A DNA stretch of 64,000 nucleotides from Earliella scabrosa (lineage: Eukaryota > Basidiomycota > Agaricomycetes > Polyporales > Polyporaceae). Below are positions 35,296 through 47,695 of the stretch, piece by piece. Position 1 is the stretch's first letter. The number at the start of each line of letters is the position of its first letter. A program made the translations under genes and the position numbers. Below the pieces are notes generated by a model. The model did no database searches, was not told where the DNA came from, and saw nothing but the letters and a program-made list of their open reading frames with translations. Location of the stretch: NCBI GenBank assembly GCA_022605405.1, contig JABYQQ010000009.1, positions 1,612,001 to 1,676,000 of the forward strand, read 5' to 3'.

Positions 35296-35748
35296 GATCT
35301 CATAGATCTGACACAAGATGGATAGTTAGTTTTCCGAAGGCGGTAACGAGAGTGTTACAACCTACACCGGGCCAAGTTAGGGATTAGAGCTGAGCTCCGT
35401 TTGAACACAGACTAGCAGTCCAGGTGGTAGAGTAGAGAGGAGTAGTGACGTATACAAATAGACGCTCACCATCACCTCCGCGGGCCGGCGATGGATGATG
35501 CGTTGGTATAGGTTATTCCATTGGCACTGAGTGCTGGAAAAGAGATGATGGCCAGCGCAATGCTGAGTATTGCAGAGTACACATATCAGTCAGGATCTGT
35601 GTACCTTGAAGTGACGAACGTTCTCAGCGGTGGTGGTCAAGCAATGACAAGCCTACCACGCCCTCTGGCGCCCATACATAAGTCGTTCACGTCCTCAAAC
35701 GGAAGTCGTTCAGTTCAGTATTTGTACCTCTCGCCTCACTCCTTTACC
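35296..35748. promoter_or_regulatory. Divergent intergenic region
   Basis: 453 bp between divergent start codons at 35295 (minus) and 35749 (plus), presumably both promoters. No specific motif is assigned. Confidence 0.4.
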
Positions 35749-36633
35749 ATGTCCTCAGACGATTCAGCACTGGCGCTTTCGACCGCAGAGTGCGATGCTA
35801 TGATTTCCTTCCTGGAGAAGCGAGATCTCAAAGACCATCCTCTTGTGCAAGACTTCCTCGAAAAACTCAAAGCCGTCGCGGTCGCGGTGTCTGGCACTGG
35901 CTGGCACCAAGCTGCATCCGAGTCCACCCGCATGGTCTCGCATGCGGATGAGCCAGCAAACGTCGACTCGTCCGAGTCAAGCGATCTGGATATCCAGAAA
36001 GTTGAAGTGAGTTCACCCCACCACTACTATCGTCGAACATCAAACCTCCGTCGGAGGTGTCGACTAACCCCAAGCTGACCCACCTTCGCACTGCAGCCCA
36101 ACGCCGAGCTATCTCCTTACGTCGACTTCAAGGAGTCCGACCTCGAGCTCACCTTCGACTTCAGCCCCAAACTCGACTCGGAGGAGCTGAAAACCCCTCC
36201 AAGCCCGCTCATCACTGCCACCCAATCGAGCGCGCCCTCCACCCCTCCTCCCTCGCCCCCCTCCTCTCCAAGCCCGTCATCCCTCCCCCTACCCGCGCCA
36301 ACAACCCACGCGTCCACATGCGAGTTCGTCTTCGCCCTCCCCTCCGCCACGCCTCACGCACTCGCGAGCGCGACGAAACGGAAGCGGGGCAAGACCTCCG
36401 GCATGTGGCAGACCCTCCCCGTCCCCCAAGCCCTGTCCTCCACGCCGTCCTGCGTCCTCAACGCGCCCGCCGCTGTCGACTATGCGCCGGTCAAGTTCAT
36501 CAACCAGGGCGCAGCCGACCTCGCGCGTCCCCGCACGCGCAACCGTGCCCAAGGCGGGGCATCCCCCAAGGGACGGAACCCGAACAAGCGGAGGAAGATG
36601 ACACACTTGCGACGCACCGCGGTGGAGGAGTAG
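35749..36633 (+). CDS. Ser/Pro-rich basic-tailed protein, unknown function
   Basis: Exons 35749..36006 and 36097..36633 give 264 residues. The N-terminal third is acidic and Ser-rich. The middle is a low-complexity Ser/Pro/Thr stretch (residues ~125-165). The C-terminal ~90 residues are basic, with clusters TKRKRGK and NPNKRRKM that resemble nuclear localisation signals. A central VKFINQGAADLARPRTRNRA looks like the most conserved-type segment. The architecture resembles a nuclear or chromatin-associated protein, but no family is recognised. Confidence 0.68.
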
Positions 36634-37113
36634 ACGCGTTTGCCTGCACGGAATAACTTCCGTGGATAGTTCTTGGACCGTGACGATCGCACGCGATTGT
36701 TCACCTATCTTGGCAGAGGAGTGCCCCCTGCATTCGCCGTCGTGTCGACGCGATGCTGCGCCCACCGCACTCGATTGTAAGGCAGAAGTATGCGCCTCCC
36801 CGAAAACCGTCGGCAGCCTCCGCATACTCATGTGGACGCGTCCGACCGTGTACGGGACACAGCTGAGCACTTCGCGCTAGCAGTTTGGAGCTTGGGCCCA
36901 AGACGTTGGATTTCTCGTACATACCTTCCAGCCGTATGCCAACCTTCGCTACGCTCTCAGAGCCGCAGACAATTACGCAGTGATAGCAGACATACGATGC
37001 CTGTATAAACAATGATGGTGATGCTAGAAATACACAAAAGAATGCAGCTGTACAACAAGACGACAAACTAGAGCCATGTCCGCACCAGACCCCAACCGCG
37101 AACGGAACAACGC
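36634..37113. other. Intergenic, convergent gene ends
   Basis: 480 bp between the stops of the Ser/Pro-rich gene and isocitrate lyase. Nothing beyond 3' untranslated sequence recognised. Confidence 0.5.
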
Positions 37114-38925
37114 TCAGAGCTTCGACTTGAACTGATCCTCGGTGACGCCCTTGCCCATCGCGGCCGTCGACGACACACCGCCAGTCACGGTCTTCATGAG
37201 GTTGTCCATGTAGTCAGCACCGCTCCACTTCTGATGCGTGAGCACGTCGCAGCCGATCTCGCGCTCGCGCCGCTGCACGAGCTCGACGTATGCCTTCATG
37301 CCCTCCGTCGCGTATGCGCGCGCGAAGAGGTCGCTGATGTACGCGTTCGAGTGCAGACCGCCGAGCTATGACAAGAACCCGTGTCAGTGAACATTCGAGG
37401 CCCTTGCTTGAATGCGATCACTCACCGTGATGAATTGCCAGACGAAGCCGAGCTTGCCAAGCTCCCACACGTACGCCTTCATGTCGTCCGTGTTCAGGCC
37501 GGCAGCCTCCCAGTTAAACGAGGGACTGAGGTTGTATGCGAGCCACTGCTGGGGGTAGACCGCGTGCACGCCCTCCGCGAACTCCTTCGCCTGAGAGAGG
37601 ATCGGCTTCTTGGTCTCCATCCAGAGGAGGTCCGAGTACGGCGCAAACGCGATGGCGCGGTTGACGGCGCACTGCGTTCCGCCCTGGTAGCGGTAGAAGC
37701 CCTCGCGCGTCCTGGGCGCGTCCCAGTCCCAGTACGGCACCTTCTTGAGCCCGAACTCCTTCTGCGCGATTGCCACGGCGGTAGGCCATGACACGTGTGC
37801 GATGCGGGCAGCGAACTTCTCGACGGTCGCCGGAGACGCGCCCTGTGCGCGGAGTGCGCTCGCAAGGACTGTCGAGAACAGCTGGATGTTCGCCTCCGCC
37901 ATCCACTTCTCCTCGATGGCCTCAAGCGCAGCGCCGATCTTACCTGCGCGCTCGGCCTCGTTGAGCTCCACAACAAGGGGACGGAGGTTGGGGTTGGTCG
38001 AACCAAGAATGAACGGGTGGTCGCGCTCGTCGACGTTGGTAGTGATGAGGGTCGCTGCCTCCGAGTCGGTACGCGCGATGACAAGGTTGTCCACACCCAT
38101 GATGTCAAACTGAAGGCGGATTGCGACGAGACGGTTGATGTGCTCCTGAATCGGGACGAGGACCTTTCCGGCCATGTGTCCGCACTTCTTCGTGCCCGCG
38201 GCCTGGTCCTCGATGTGGATACCGGCCGCACCCTTTTCGACGAACATCTTCGCGAGCTTCATAGTCGCGGTGAGACCGCCGTGACCAGTGTCTGCGTCGG
38301 CGATGATCGGGCGGAGGTAGTCGATGACGGGCGTCTCAGCGAGCTCCTTTTCTGACAAGCGTGACCGCGCCTCGCGCTGTTTGCGATCGTGGAAGAGCTG
38401 TGCCATGAACAGGTGCTCGACCTTGTTGGGCACCGTGTTAGAGGGGTAGTCCGCAAGGTCGGGTCCAGGCTCGTGTGTGCTCGAGGCCGTGCTGGAGGAC
38501 TGCCATCCAGACACGTAGACGGTCTCAAGGTACTTGGCCATCTGCGTGACCTGCACGGGGTCGAGACTGTGGAGCGCTAGTGAGCGTCGGGCTTGGCGAC
38601 ATGAACGAAGGGTACTCACGCGCCGTAGGTATGCGAGGGGGTCCCGTTCTTGAAGCGTTCTGAAAGAATGCTGTAAAGCTTCTTCGCCTGAATGTTTGAG
38701 GGGTAGGAGATGGGGATGGTGCCGCGCTTCGAGACGACCTCTGCGGCAGTGTACGGCCTCTTAGTCTTGGCCCAGCGGGAGTCCTGCACGACGCGACAGA
38801 CACGGAGGACACAACGAGGACGACGTGAGCGACGCGTCAGACGTCGAGGGGGCGCATACACGCACCTTCCACCACTGCTCGACCTGCGCGACCTCAGCCT
38901 GGAATGCCTTGCGTTCGCTCGCCAT
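37114..38925 (-). CDS. ICL1: Isocitrate lyase
   Basis: Cleaves isocitrate to glyoxylate and succinate in the glyoxylate cycle, allowing growth on acetate and fatty acids; linked to oxalate formation in wood-decay fungi. Exons 38925..38866, 38783..38620, 38566..37426 and 37365..37114 give 538 residues (normal length). Family motifs: [29 protein letters not shown], the catalytic KKCGH with its cysteine, [20 protein letters not shown], and NLSPSFNW. The C-terminal SKL-like ending (KSKL) is a type-1 peroxisomal targeting signal, so it is probably peroxisomal. Very sure. Confidence 0.97.
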
Positions 38926-39562
38926 CGTTGCTCGTCGTCGTCGGGGTGGAACAGGATGTGGTGGTGGTAGGGAGCAGAGGGGAATGCGGGCGCGCGGGGG
39001 GATGTGGGGGAGCGGAAGAGGGCCGGATAGTCATTTGAATGTCTGGAGGATGGGCCCGATCGCATGAAAGTCTGCCTTCACCATCTCCGGCGCATGTGAT
39101 TCGACGCCCCCTCTCGCACAGTAGCCGCCCGTGGAGCCCCGCCTAGACGCTCGGCGCGCGCTCGCCACGCCGCCTCCAGACTCTCCCCGCCTCCGTTCGG
39201 CCGAACGAGCACCGAAACATCCCGAACGGTCCTTCACATGCTCTTGGCCCGGAACTGGGAGCGGGCGAGAGGGGACACTCACCGGCTACTGGGCCCTCTT
39301 GGGGGTTAGAGCGTATACACGCCCTTCCGCTGCGGCCTTACGGACACATCGGCCGCGCTTGAGAATGCTTGTCGGACTTGTCCAGGAACTGTCGGAGGTT
39401 GGGCGGCCGGTGCGCGGTCTTACGACCATCTTGACTGACCGTGCAGCCACTTTGAATGACGTCGCTTGCGTGTTACGAGAGAAATGCATGCAATCGTCGC
39501 GCTGAACATGTGAGCGTCCCCCAAGACCGAAGACGATGATGCTCCACACAGTCGTATTCACG
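38926..39562. other. Upstream region of isocitrate lyase
   Basis: 637 bp between the isocitrate lyase start and the ALG7 stop. Contains the lyase promoter. No discrete motif assigned. Confidence 0.45.
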
Positions 39563-41429
39563 CTACCGTCTGTTACCGTCATACACAAGCCCAGCAAGAC
39601 CATACCTAACGAAGAACGCCACCAAGCTCCCGCAGACCTAGAAGCACAGAAGGGGAGCACAACGTCAGCATCCAGTCCGCGAGACGTCGGAGCCGTGCGA
39701 AGGTCGTCCTTCCGCGAGAAGGCCGGAACACCCACCTGCGTCGCAATTAGCACCCTCGTTAGACTATCCTCCCGCATCGGGCCAAGCCGGAGCAAAAATA
39801 CATTCAGGATCGTCAGGTTCGTGGTCGACACGATCGTCCCCGTCCTTTCGTCTACCGTGAGCTCCACGAGACCGAGGGCGGAAAACACACGGAGCACGAG
39901 CGTCGCGAGCTTGGATGGGCGCTTCTCCTTGAACTCCGCACGCGACGGATACAGCAACTGCGTCTCTGCCTCGAACCTGCGGGGCGCCACGGCGATTGTC
40001 AGAATTCCAGAGCCTCGACCTGCGAGATCCCCGTGGGGAGGGCGATATCGGTACCCACCTCGGAACACGGTGCCGTGGACAAGGGACCAGACCAAACAGC
40101 TGCGGACAGGACAGCACGAAATTGAAGGCCTGGGGTAGGAAGAACAGGGCCAATGTCTTCGAGTAGTGCGCCTGGATGCCGACCACCGCGAACGCCATTC
40201 CTGTCACGTAGCACAAGGTATCGCCCGGGAACGCACGAGCGGGATACCTATCGTCGCCACGCTGCAGGTGAGCCCATTGCATTTGAGCAGAGGGAGGGAG
40301 GAGACGCACCAATTGTGATACATGAACCCTAAACACACACCCAACAGCGGCAGCATGAAGTACAGGCTTAGCAAGTGCCGCTCAACCAGGATCCGACTCC
40401 CATAAGCCATTCCCGCACTCCACGCGCCGCCGACCTTCAGCCCGTCCGTAACATGCAGAGGAAGGGGAATGCGGAAGCCGACAGGCCAAGGCAGGAAGAG
40501 GAGATCATTGAGGATGACAGACAGGGCAATCACGACTGCCTGAGAGACCTCCGAGCCATTGATCCCTGCGAGGATGTTGATGCTATTTGTGCAGAACGTG
40601 GAGAGCAGGGACATGTACAGGTAGTACAGCGGACCTGCCGGCGTGCTAGCCTTCAGGAGGAGGGTCCGGGGACAAATCTGTGCACTACTCACCGAGATGC
40701 AGAAGCGTGCCCAGAAGCCATCGCAGTGGGATTGGTACCACGATGTCGGTCGCGCCACGCTCGGAGTAGTAGACGATGAGAAGGGGTATGGACGCGATGA
40801 TAGGTATTGGAAGCTTGTGCCGCCACCGGATGTCGAAGACGTCGTCCAGGAACCCGAGCATTGTCGCCATTAGAAGGCATAGTAAGGATGATAGGTATAC
40901 TGATAGCTTTGAACACCGAGTTGGTTCTGCCTTAGCTCGCGATGGAGCCATACAAATGCGAAACACACCTGGTAGTGAGGAAACTCGTCCACGACCAGTC
41001 CTTCGCGACTCCTCCGCTCCGTGTCATAGTGGGTAGTTATAGATTCTGCGAAGGCGTAGGGGATAAATAGGATGAGAAGTATGATATAGATCGAAGCGCA
41101 GACGAGTCCTTGACTCTCTGGTCTGCGATATCCCCGAGTCAGCGTCGTCGTGTAGCTGCCACATGCCAACAAACTCACATGGGGGTGTCATATGTCTTCA
41201 GCAAATCCCTCCCCTTCAGATTCGCGCGTATGAACGTCTGCCCGAGGGCGGGGACGAGATACAAGGACCCTAGAAAGGCGAGTATTGAGAAGCCGACAGA
41301 TGCATGCAGAGCAGGTAGCGGCGGAGCTGGGTCGATGAGAGGACGAAGGAGAAACCAGCACGCGGCGGGAGCAAGAGTGAACAGCAGGACTTTCGGGAGT
41401 GGTCGTGGGCGCAGCGGTTCTTGGGCCAT
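39563..41429 (-). CDS. ALG7: UDP-GlcNAc:dolichyl-phosphate GlcNAc-1-P transferase
   Basis: Catalyses the first step of lipid-linked oligosaccharide assembly for N-glycosylation in the ER; the tunicamycin target. Seven exons: 41429..41179, 41122..40969, 40906..40693, 40634..40310, 40247..40059, 39976..39736 and 39637..39563, giving 482 residues. Conserved motifs are [14 protein letters not shown] with the catalytic DDxx[15 protein letters not shown], and the loop [17 protein letters not shown], plus many hydrophobic helices. The last exon ([20 protein letters not shown]) was placed by frame and family similarity. A start 126 nt upstream is also open. Confidence 0.94.
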
Positions 41430-41719
41430 GGTGCTCAACCTCACATTGACTTCCTCCTGCCTGGCGAGCGTGTCAGGAAGACAAATTTGTGAGGGAGTCT
41501 TTTGTCGAAATTCAGACAGAAATTGCGATGGGGTGGGAGGTGAGATGCATTTCACCGCCGTGGTTGTTGGCCAAACCCTGCTTCGCGTCGACGTGGCCCA
41601 GTGGCTGAAATGGCACGGGCGCTTCGTTGGCTCGTGTCCTTGCTGTTTACTGCCATCTACTGAGTCCTCTCGTTCCTCCTTGTCAGTTCTAAGCGTGCTG
41701 TGCGTTCGAGGTGTGCTCC
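41430..41719. promoter_or_regulatory. Divergent intergenic region
   Basis: 290 bp between ALG7 (minus) and the coiled-coil F-box gene (plus), presumably a shared promoter region. No specific motif assigned. Confidence 0.4.
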
Positions 41720-43641
41720 ATGTCGAACGAACAGGCCATCGAAGAGGTCAACCGGCTCAGACAACAGAACTCACAGCTCCTCGAGCTCAACGATGCCCTG
41801 AAAGAAGGTCAAGCCGCACTCAAGGACGCAAAGCTGCCCTCAGAGAATTGGTGACTTCGTTGCAAAATGAGCGTGCAATGTTGGTGGAGAAGAACGAGCG
41901 ACTGACGGAGCAGCTGGGCATGTCCTCGAGAGTTCCTGCAAGCCCTACCGACGACGCATCGGTGGGATTTGTTCCCGTCTCGACTCCCCGTACATCCTAA
42001 CCCAAACACAACATCCAGCAGTCCGCGCATCACGCACAGTGTCGTCCAGCTGGCCTCGACTGCTCGCGGCTTCCCTCCGAGGTTCTACTTCGCATCTTTC
42101 ATGCCACGATCCTCCACCCGGACACATGTGACTACTCCGTGTCGGCCGGGCCACGTAGCCCATGGGTTGTCTCCCAGAACACGCGCATGGCAGCGGTTCT
42201 AGTGTGCAGATCGTGGTACGGCCCCGCATCTGAAGCTCTCTACCATGAAGTCGTCTTCCGTCGTGTCGGTCAGATATGCGCCCTCGCCCGGACACTCCGC
42301 GCCACAGACGTCGTGTACGCTCAAAATCCCAAGAACTTCATCAGGAGCATCCGCTTGGAGTCGCTCGTCTATCTCCCAGCCTGCGAAGACATCGCGAAGA
42401 AGGACCTTGCGTTCATCCTTCAACACTGCACCTCTCTGACCTCGTTCACATTCCGCCCACATCATACTCTCCAGCCCCCCGACACGACCAATGAAGCCTT
42501 GAATTCTCAACAATGGTATGACTGTGATTGGATCTGGGATGTGGCCGAGGGTACGCCAGGAGCCGTCCTTGCCAGTCGCTGTGTCTCAACTCTGCGCGAA
42601 CTCGATTTGCAGCATGAGCTCGATCTCAGCAAGTTGACGCGGATCCATGACATGCTCTCCGTCCAGCCGCGGCTGACGACCCTGATCCTTGGTCCAGGTG
42701 TGCTGGACAATACCGAGTCCAGCAACCTCAAGTCCCTGTCGAGAATTGTCTTACCGCACCTCGAAGAACTGCAAGTATGGTTCCATCCGCCGGGTGTCAG
42801 GAACCACATCTCGGCGACGTGGACGCTCCCTTGCCTCCAACGGCTCACGCTGCTTGGTTGTTGCGAGTTTCCATTACCCATCTTGCGTAGCTTCGGTACA
42901 AATCTACGGTACCTCCATCTCGCTCCTCATATCACCGCCGCCCCGGTCCTCGACGAACCTACGACCTGGACCGCAGACAAATATACTCTCGAGTTCCCAC
43001 AGCTCGGCGAGCTATGTCCCAACCTCGAACATCTCGTCCTGCGGGATGTGCCCATTGCGAATCCCCAATGCATAATTGCCTCGCCTACACTGCGCTACCT
43101 CGACCTATGGATGCATCCACAGACCGCGGCACGGCCGCGAATGGTCGAACTCCTGTGCGAAATGGGGCGCGAATGCAATCTGCCCTCTCTCCTCAACCTC
43201 CGTATCCTCTCTTTGGACCCGTACGTCCTGCGCGTGCTCCCTCCACGCTTCCCTCTCATTTGCCATCCGTCGATGCTGGAGGGGGACACGGTCCGTCTGT
43301 GGACGTTCCCCGGAATCCGTGTCCTGCAGACCCGTTGGGCGCTCCTTCCCGACTTTGGTTGGGTGGACGGAGGGTTCCGGTTATGCTTCGCGGACGACCC
43401 GTGGGACGACGATTCGAACGCGTCGGCGTATGAAGAAGCGGACGAAGACGACGGCGAATGCACATCGTGGATTTCCGACTCTGGTTCTGACTCGCATTCG
43501 GAGTCGCCGAATGATGGCGATGGGGTTGAGGATGGGGACACGGACAGCGATGACGGGTACCCAGAGGTGTACGGCCGCTTGGCCATCTTAGAGAGATTCG
43601 CGCAGAGTCAGCGTGAGGACTTCCTCTTCGATAATGACTGA
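41720..43641 (+). CDS. F-box protein with N-terminal coiled coil, frameshifted in exon 1
   Basis: Exon 1 is 41720..41961 and exon 2 is 42019..43641, with a branch-like CTAAC in the intron. Exon 1 encodes a coiled coil (EQAIEEVNRLRQQNSQLLEL), then the frame breaks near 41831, where one base is missing between an Ala codon and an Ala-Ala-Leu-Arg segment. The coil continues in the other frame (SLQNERAMLVEKNERLTEQL). Exon 2 carries a typical basidiomycete F-box (RLPSEVLLRIFHATILHPDT, AAVLVCRSWYGPASEAL), leucine-rich segments and a very acidic tail (residues DEDD, GDTDSDD). If translation starts at the ATG at 41878, the product would be about 568 residues with a shortened coil. Unrelated in detail to the other two F-box families. 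Confidence 0.72.
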
Positions 43642-43875
43642 CGCAGGTTCCTTGGTCCAATGCATTCACTCACATATCACTTCGACGATATGCACATGAG
43701 GAGTTCGCGCTAGGACGCGTGAAGACGATCAGAGTAGCAGGTGTCCTCTGTAGTAGGTAACACTGCAAAACGCGGCGAGGATCCAAATTGTCTACGACCA
43801 CGTATGAATTATTGCAGAGCGATACACCACCCCGTTTCCACAGCCGCAAGAGTGCTAGGAAGCCAACACGCTCGG

Positions 43876-45406
43876 CTAAGGGTCGGCGTTGAGACGACTC
43901 CGCTCAGCAACACGCGTCCATCTCGGATAGCGGACGCCTTCGAGCTCGATGCGGGCCTTCTCCAGGGATCGTCCAGCGTCAAGCAGATGGTCGACCAGAG
44001 CCTCGATGTCCATGCTCTGCAACGCGACTTCAAAGGGATACAACGACGGCTGCGTGTCGGAGTCTTGCTGGCGGCCCGGAAACGCTGTCAGGCGCACCGC
44101 GAAATTTAAACTGCACTTGAACACGAGCTCGATGGAGGAGATGGTCGACTTCCTCAGTGTCTCGGCGATCGTCGTCTGAAGTTCGTAATGGTCAACCTAG
44201 GATACGCGGTATGCTGGAGTCGTCGGAGGGCAGCAAGGGACGATGGCCTACCAGAAATGGCTGGACGTCGGCCCAATTGTCTTCTCCGGCGTACTGGATG
44301 CGCAACGTGAAGGTCTCCAACGATAGGACCTCCGCTTGGTGCATGACGTTGACGAGGGCTTGCTCCGGGAGGTGAGAAACTTTCGGCACGGCGAGATCAA
44401 GGTGGACCGGGTGCGTGTCTTCCAGAACCGCGCTGAGCATATCAGGATACAGCTCCCCAAGCTCGTGGTCGAGCTCCAACTTTGTAACGTGGCAAGTCAG
44501 GCCGAGGATGTACAGCTCGTAGACTGTGCCGCTGAAGTATTGCAGAGACGACCACGACCCGCGGGCTTTCTGGAGCGCGATGTTCCGCTCTCGGCAAGAT
44601 TCGACGTCGTCGTTCCAGCCTTCGTCGCCGCACATGGAAGTGAGAAGGCTCGTCGTGTTGGGATACGCGCGGACGTAGTGCCAGGTGATCGGCTCACTGA
44701 TGTAGCTCAAGGAGAGCACCCGTACGTTGGGGTAGCATGGTCCGGAGGCAGAGGAGGCGGTGTATGTAACAGACAAGCGCTTCAGCGTGGCTTGGGAGTT
44801 TTCGAGCAGCCCGATGGGGTTGATATCGTCCTCGTTCATTTCCACGTCGTCCGCGTTGCACGCGTTGAGGTCCACGTCTATGAGCTGGGATCGTAGCGAC
44901 CGTAGCATCTTGGCACATTGCTCGCCGACGAAGCTGAGCTTGAGGATTTTCAGACTCGTGAGGTTCGCGATGGTGTCCGCCAGTGGAGGATGAGCAGCGA
45001 AGAGATCTTCGGCCTCGTAAATCGACAATTGTGTGAGATTCACAGCCAAGGGACCGAGAACCCGAAAGAAGAATTCTGTCGGAGGACCCGGATCTTCCCA
45101 GGGTTCCGTTGAAGCTTCAATGGCTGGATGGTTACGTTCTCGAAAGGCAAGCGTAAGGATGATGAAGTTGGACAGGCGATGAGCTGCTTCGGGGACGCCA
45201 TTCGTATACCGGAGGCCAGCAACCAGGAACCCGGTGAAGGACTGGACGTCCCTCGACGAGCAAAGACAGATGTCCCGACTCATGAGATACTTGACACCCT
45301 CGTGGTTGAGGATATGGCAGACCTGCATCATTTTCGCGACAGCATCGCGACAGGCGTAAAGCATGATGTTATGGAGAACATCGAGGTTGAGTGCGGATTG
45401 CTCCAT
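43876..45406 (-). CDS. F-box-like/LRR protein, family 2, member 3
   Basis: Exons 45406..44252 and 44175..43876 give 484 residues. F-box-like N-terminus LNLDVLHNIMLYACRD and MMQVCHILNHEGVKYLM. Leucine-rich middle (LTSLKILKLSFV). Signature GSWSSLQYFSGTVYELYILG followed by LTCHV. The C-terminal exon begins TTIAETLRKSTISSIELVF. Tandem neighbour and closest relative of the gene at 45894-47387 (shared CYPNVRVLSLSYI-type segment). Confidence 0.78.
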
Positions 45407-45893
45407 CTATACCGCAGCCAGTCAGATTCGTCCAGAAAAGTAGGTACTGTGCGAAACTGGGATCGCACCTTAAGTGATTCTCAGTTGGTGGCACCGGACA
45501 AACCGGATGTCGAGGTCTGGCAGCAACCGTAAGTCACTGGCGTTTGACTCGGACTTTGGAGCCTCAGTCCTATGCAAAACACTCTCCATAAAATCTGTCC
45601 GCTAGCACTAGAAACATGGAAAACCAACCTGGATCATGGAATTGAGCTGGGACTTGAAGGTGGAAGGCTGCCACTCGCCGGACTGATTATGCAACTTGCA
45701 AGTCGTGGTCAACCGTTACTGGATGCCACGGCAGTCAGACTTTGCTGACTAAGCATCCGAATGGTCCACGAGAGCCGGTCACCAGTCTATCATGTCGGAG
45801 GCAACTACGAGTCTGGTTTGCGGTTCCGACGCGTGTAACGTTTGGTCTTCGGTCGACCAGAGAAGTTGCGAAAGATACAATCTGATTAGGGAA
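45407..45893. other. Intergenic between tandem F-box-like genes
   Basis: 487 bp upstream of member 3 and downstream of member 4. Nothing recognised beyond a presumed promoter. Confidence 0.45.
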
Positions 45894-47387
45894 CTAAGAT
45901 ACACCGGAATGCACACGTCGCCGCTCAACCGCACGCTCCCAAAATTTACGACCATACAACTTGACGGCTGCTGTCTCAAGAGACTGCGCAGATTCGAGCA
46001 GCCGGTCCGCCAACGCGCAGAGGTCCATGTGCTGGAGAAGATCCTCAAATGCGTACGTCGGTGTCTGGTAGTGGGGGTCCTGCCGACGTTCTTCCATACC
46101 CTCCATACTCAGCCCGGCCCAGTTGAAGACCAGCGTGAGTGAGACCATGGTGGACGTTTTGAGGACATCCGTGATGGCGTCCTGCAGACAACTGCGGCTT
46201 AGCATGCGCACGTATAGGGAGTTGTGATGACGACTGACCAGAAACGCTTGTACATCCACTGTCACGTCTTTCGCATCTAGCTCAATGCAGAACTCCAGCA
46301 TACTCAACGAGGTGACCCCCGCGGTAAACAAGACGGCGACGAACTCTTCATCCGAGAGTCGGGAAGCGTCCGAGAGAGTGAGGGACAGGTGGGAAGGTTG
46401 AGTGTCTTCCAGCGTTGCGCTGAGCATGGCCACATCGAGTTCTTTGGATTCCTCGTGGTCGAGGTGCAGCTCCTCAACATGGCATATGAGGCCGAGAATG
46501 TACAGCTGATACACCGAGCCACGGAAGCGCTGCAAGGAGCGCCATGATCCGTGCACTTGCTGAAGCTCGATGTTGGACTCCCGGATCTCTTCTCCGTCAC
46601 TTCCCCAGTTGTTTCCGCAGACCGCCAGATAGAGCGTGGTCGTGTTTGGGAAAGCTCGGACGTAGTGATACGTGACGGGTTCGTCGATATAGCTGAGGTC
46701 AAGCACACGCACGTTGGGATAGCATGGTCCGCGGAGCGAGGACACCGTGAAGGCAGCAGACAAGTTGACGAGCGTAGACCGCGAGTGCTTGAGGAGCAGG
46801 ATCGGATTCCTGTCTCGTGAGACCATCTGCGCATCATCTTCCTCTTCGTCGAGGTCTCCTGCGCACGTAATGTCTGCGTTTTCGAGCTGAGACTTTAGCG
46901 ACCGTAACATTCGAGCACAAAGTTCCCCCTTCCCGAAGTAGCTGATGGTGAGGCTCTCGAGTGTCTCGAGTGTCGCTACTGCTGTTGCGAGAGGGGGATG
47001 TGGAGCGAAAAGACTATCGGCGGAATGGATCACTAGACCCGTGAGGTTGACTGCATATGGGGCGAGAAGATACGTGAAGAAGGTCTCGAGTGCGACACAT
47101 AGTGCCGTGCACGGTGGACCTGGCCCATCCAGAGCGAAGGTGAGAGTTGAGATGTAGGAGAGGCGACGGACGACCTCGGAAAAAGGATAGCGACCGCTTG
47201 CTAGAAGGAAAGCCATAAAGGACACCACTGTCCCCTCGGTCCTGAGGGTGACCGTGTGGCGCATGAGATGCTGGGCACCTTCCTGATTCAGTTCGTGGCA
47301 AGTCTTCATGAGTGTCGAGACAATCCTCCGGCCCGCGAAGGGCATGATGTGATGGAGAACATCAATGTTCAATACACAGTGTTCCAT
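45894..47387 (-). CDS. F-box-like/LRR protein, family 2, member 4
   Basis: Exons 47387..46239 and 46181..45894 give 478 residues if the 57 nt intron is removed. That intron is a multiple of three and free of stops, so retention would add 19 residues without breaking the frame. F-box-like LNIDVLHHIMPFAGRR and LMKTCHELNQEGAQHLM. LRR-like LETLESLTISYFG. Signature GSWRSLQRFRGSVYQLYILG followed by LICHV. The donor GTCAGT is weak, which fits possible retention. Confidence 0.78.
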   Translation of the reverse strand: MEHCVLNIDVLHHIMPFAGRRIVSTLMKTCHELNQEGAQHLMRHTVTLRTEGTVVSFMAFLLASGRYPFSEVVRRLSYISTLTFALDGPGPPCTALCVALETFFTYLLAPYAVNLTGLVIHSADSLFAPHPPLATAVATLETLESLTISYFGKGELCARMLRSLKSQLENADITCAGDLDEEEDDAQMVSRDRNPILLLKHSRSTLVNLSAAFTVSSLRGPCYPNVRVLDLSYIDEPVTYHYVRAFPNTTTLYLAVCGNNWGSDGEEIRESNIELQQVHGSWRSLQRFRGSVYQLYILGLICHVEELHLDHEESKELDVAMLSATLEDTQPSHLSLTLSDASRLSDEEFVAVLFTAGVTSLSMLEFCIELDAKDVTVDVQAFLVSRHHNSLYVRMLSRSCLQDAITDVLKTSTMVSLTLVFNWAGLSMEGMEERRQDPHYQTPTYAFEDLLQHMDLCALADRLLESAQSLETAAVKLYGRKFWERAVERRRVHSGVS

Positions 47388-47695
47388 CTGACGCAGCTGG
47401 TGAGCATCACGATGACCGTCAGGAAGAAGATCAGGTTACAGCACCTCGATAATGTGTGCGGGGAAACTATAAACGTGCTGTGGCTGAACGACGTGGGTAG
47501 GGATAGGGATTGAATGATAGGCCCGGAGGAGACGAGGGGATTATTATATGTCCTCATGTTTCTTTATGTGAAAGGTGAAAGGACCGACCAACAAAGAGCC
47601 AGTCGTCCAAGCCCTTTAAGGCTCGAAGCCCAGGGACCGATTGAAACGGCCACAATGCAAGTCCATCAGCAGTGGTCCGGCTTAACGATCTTGTT
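47388..47695. other. Intergenic
   Basis: 308 bp between F-box-like member 4 and the stop of the next minus-strand gene. Nothing recognised. Confidence 0.45.

Noticed and set aside
36289..36870. 193-codon open frame antisense to the Ser/Pro-rich gene.
   Set aside because: Composition and absence of splice or domain signals indicate a mirror of the sense coding sequence.
37494..38231. Long open frame overlapping isocitrate lyase on the same strand in another frame.
   Set aside because: Arg/Ser-rich translation typical of a GC-biased shadow frame; the lyase frame carries all family motifs.
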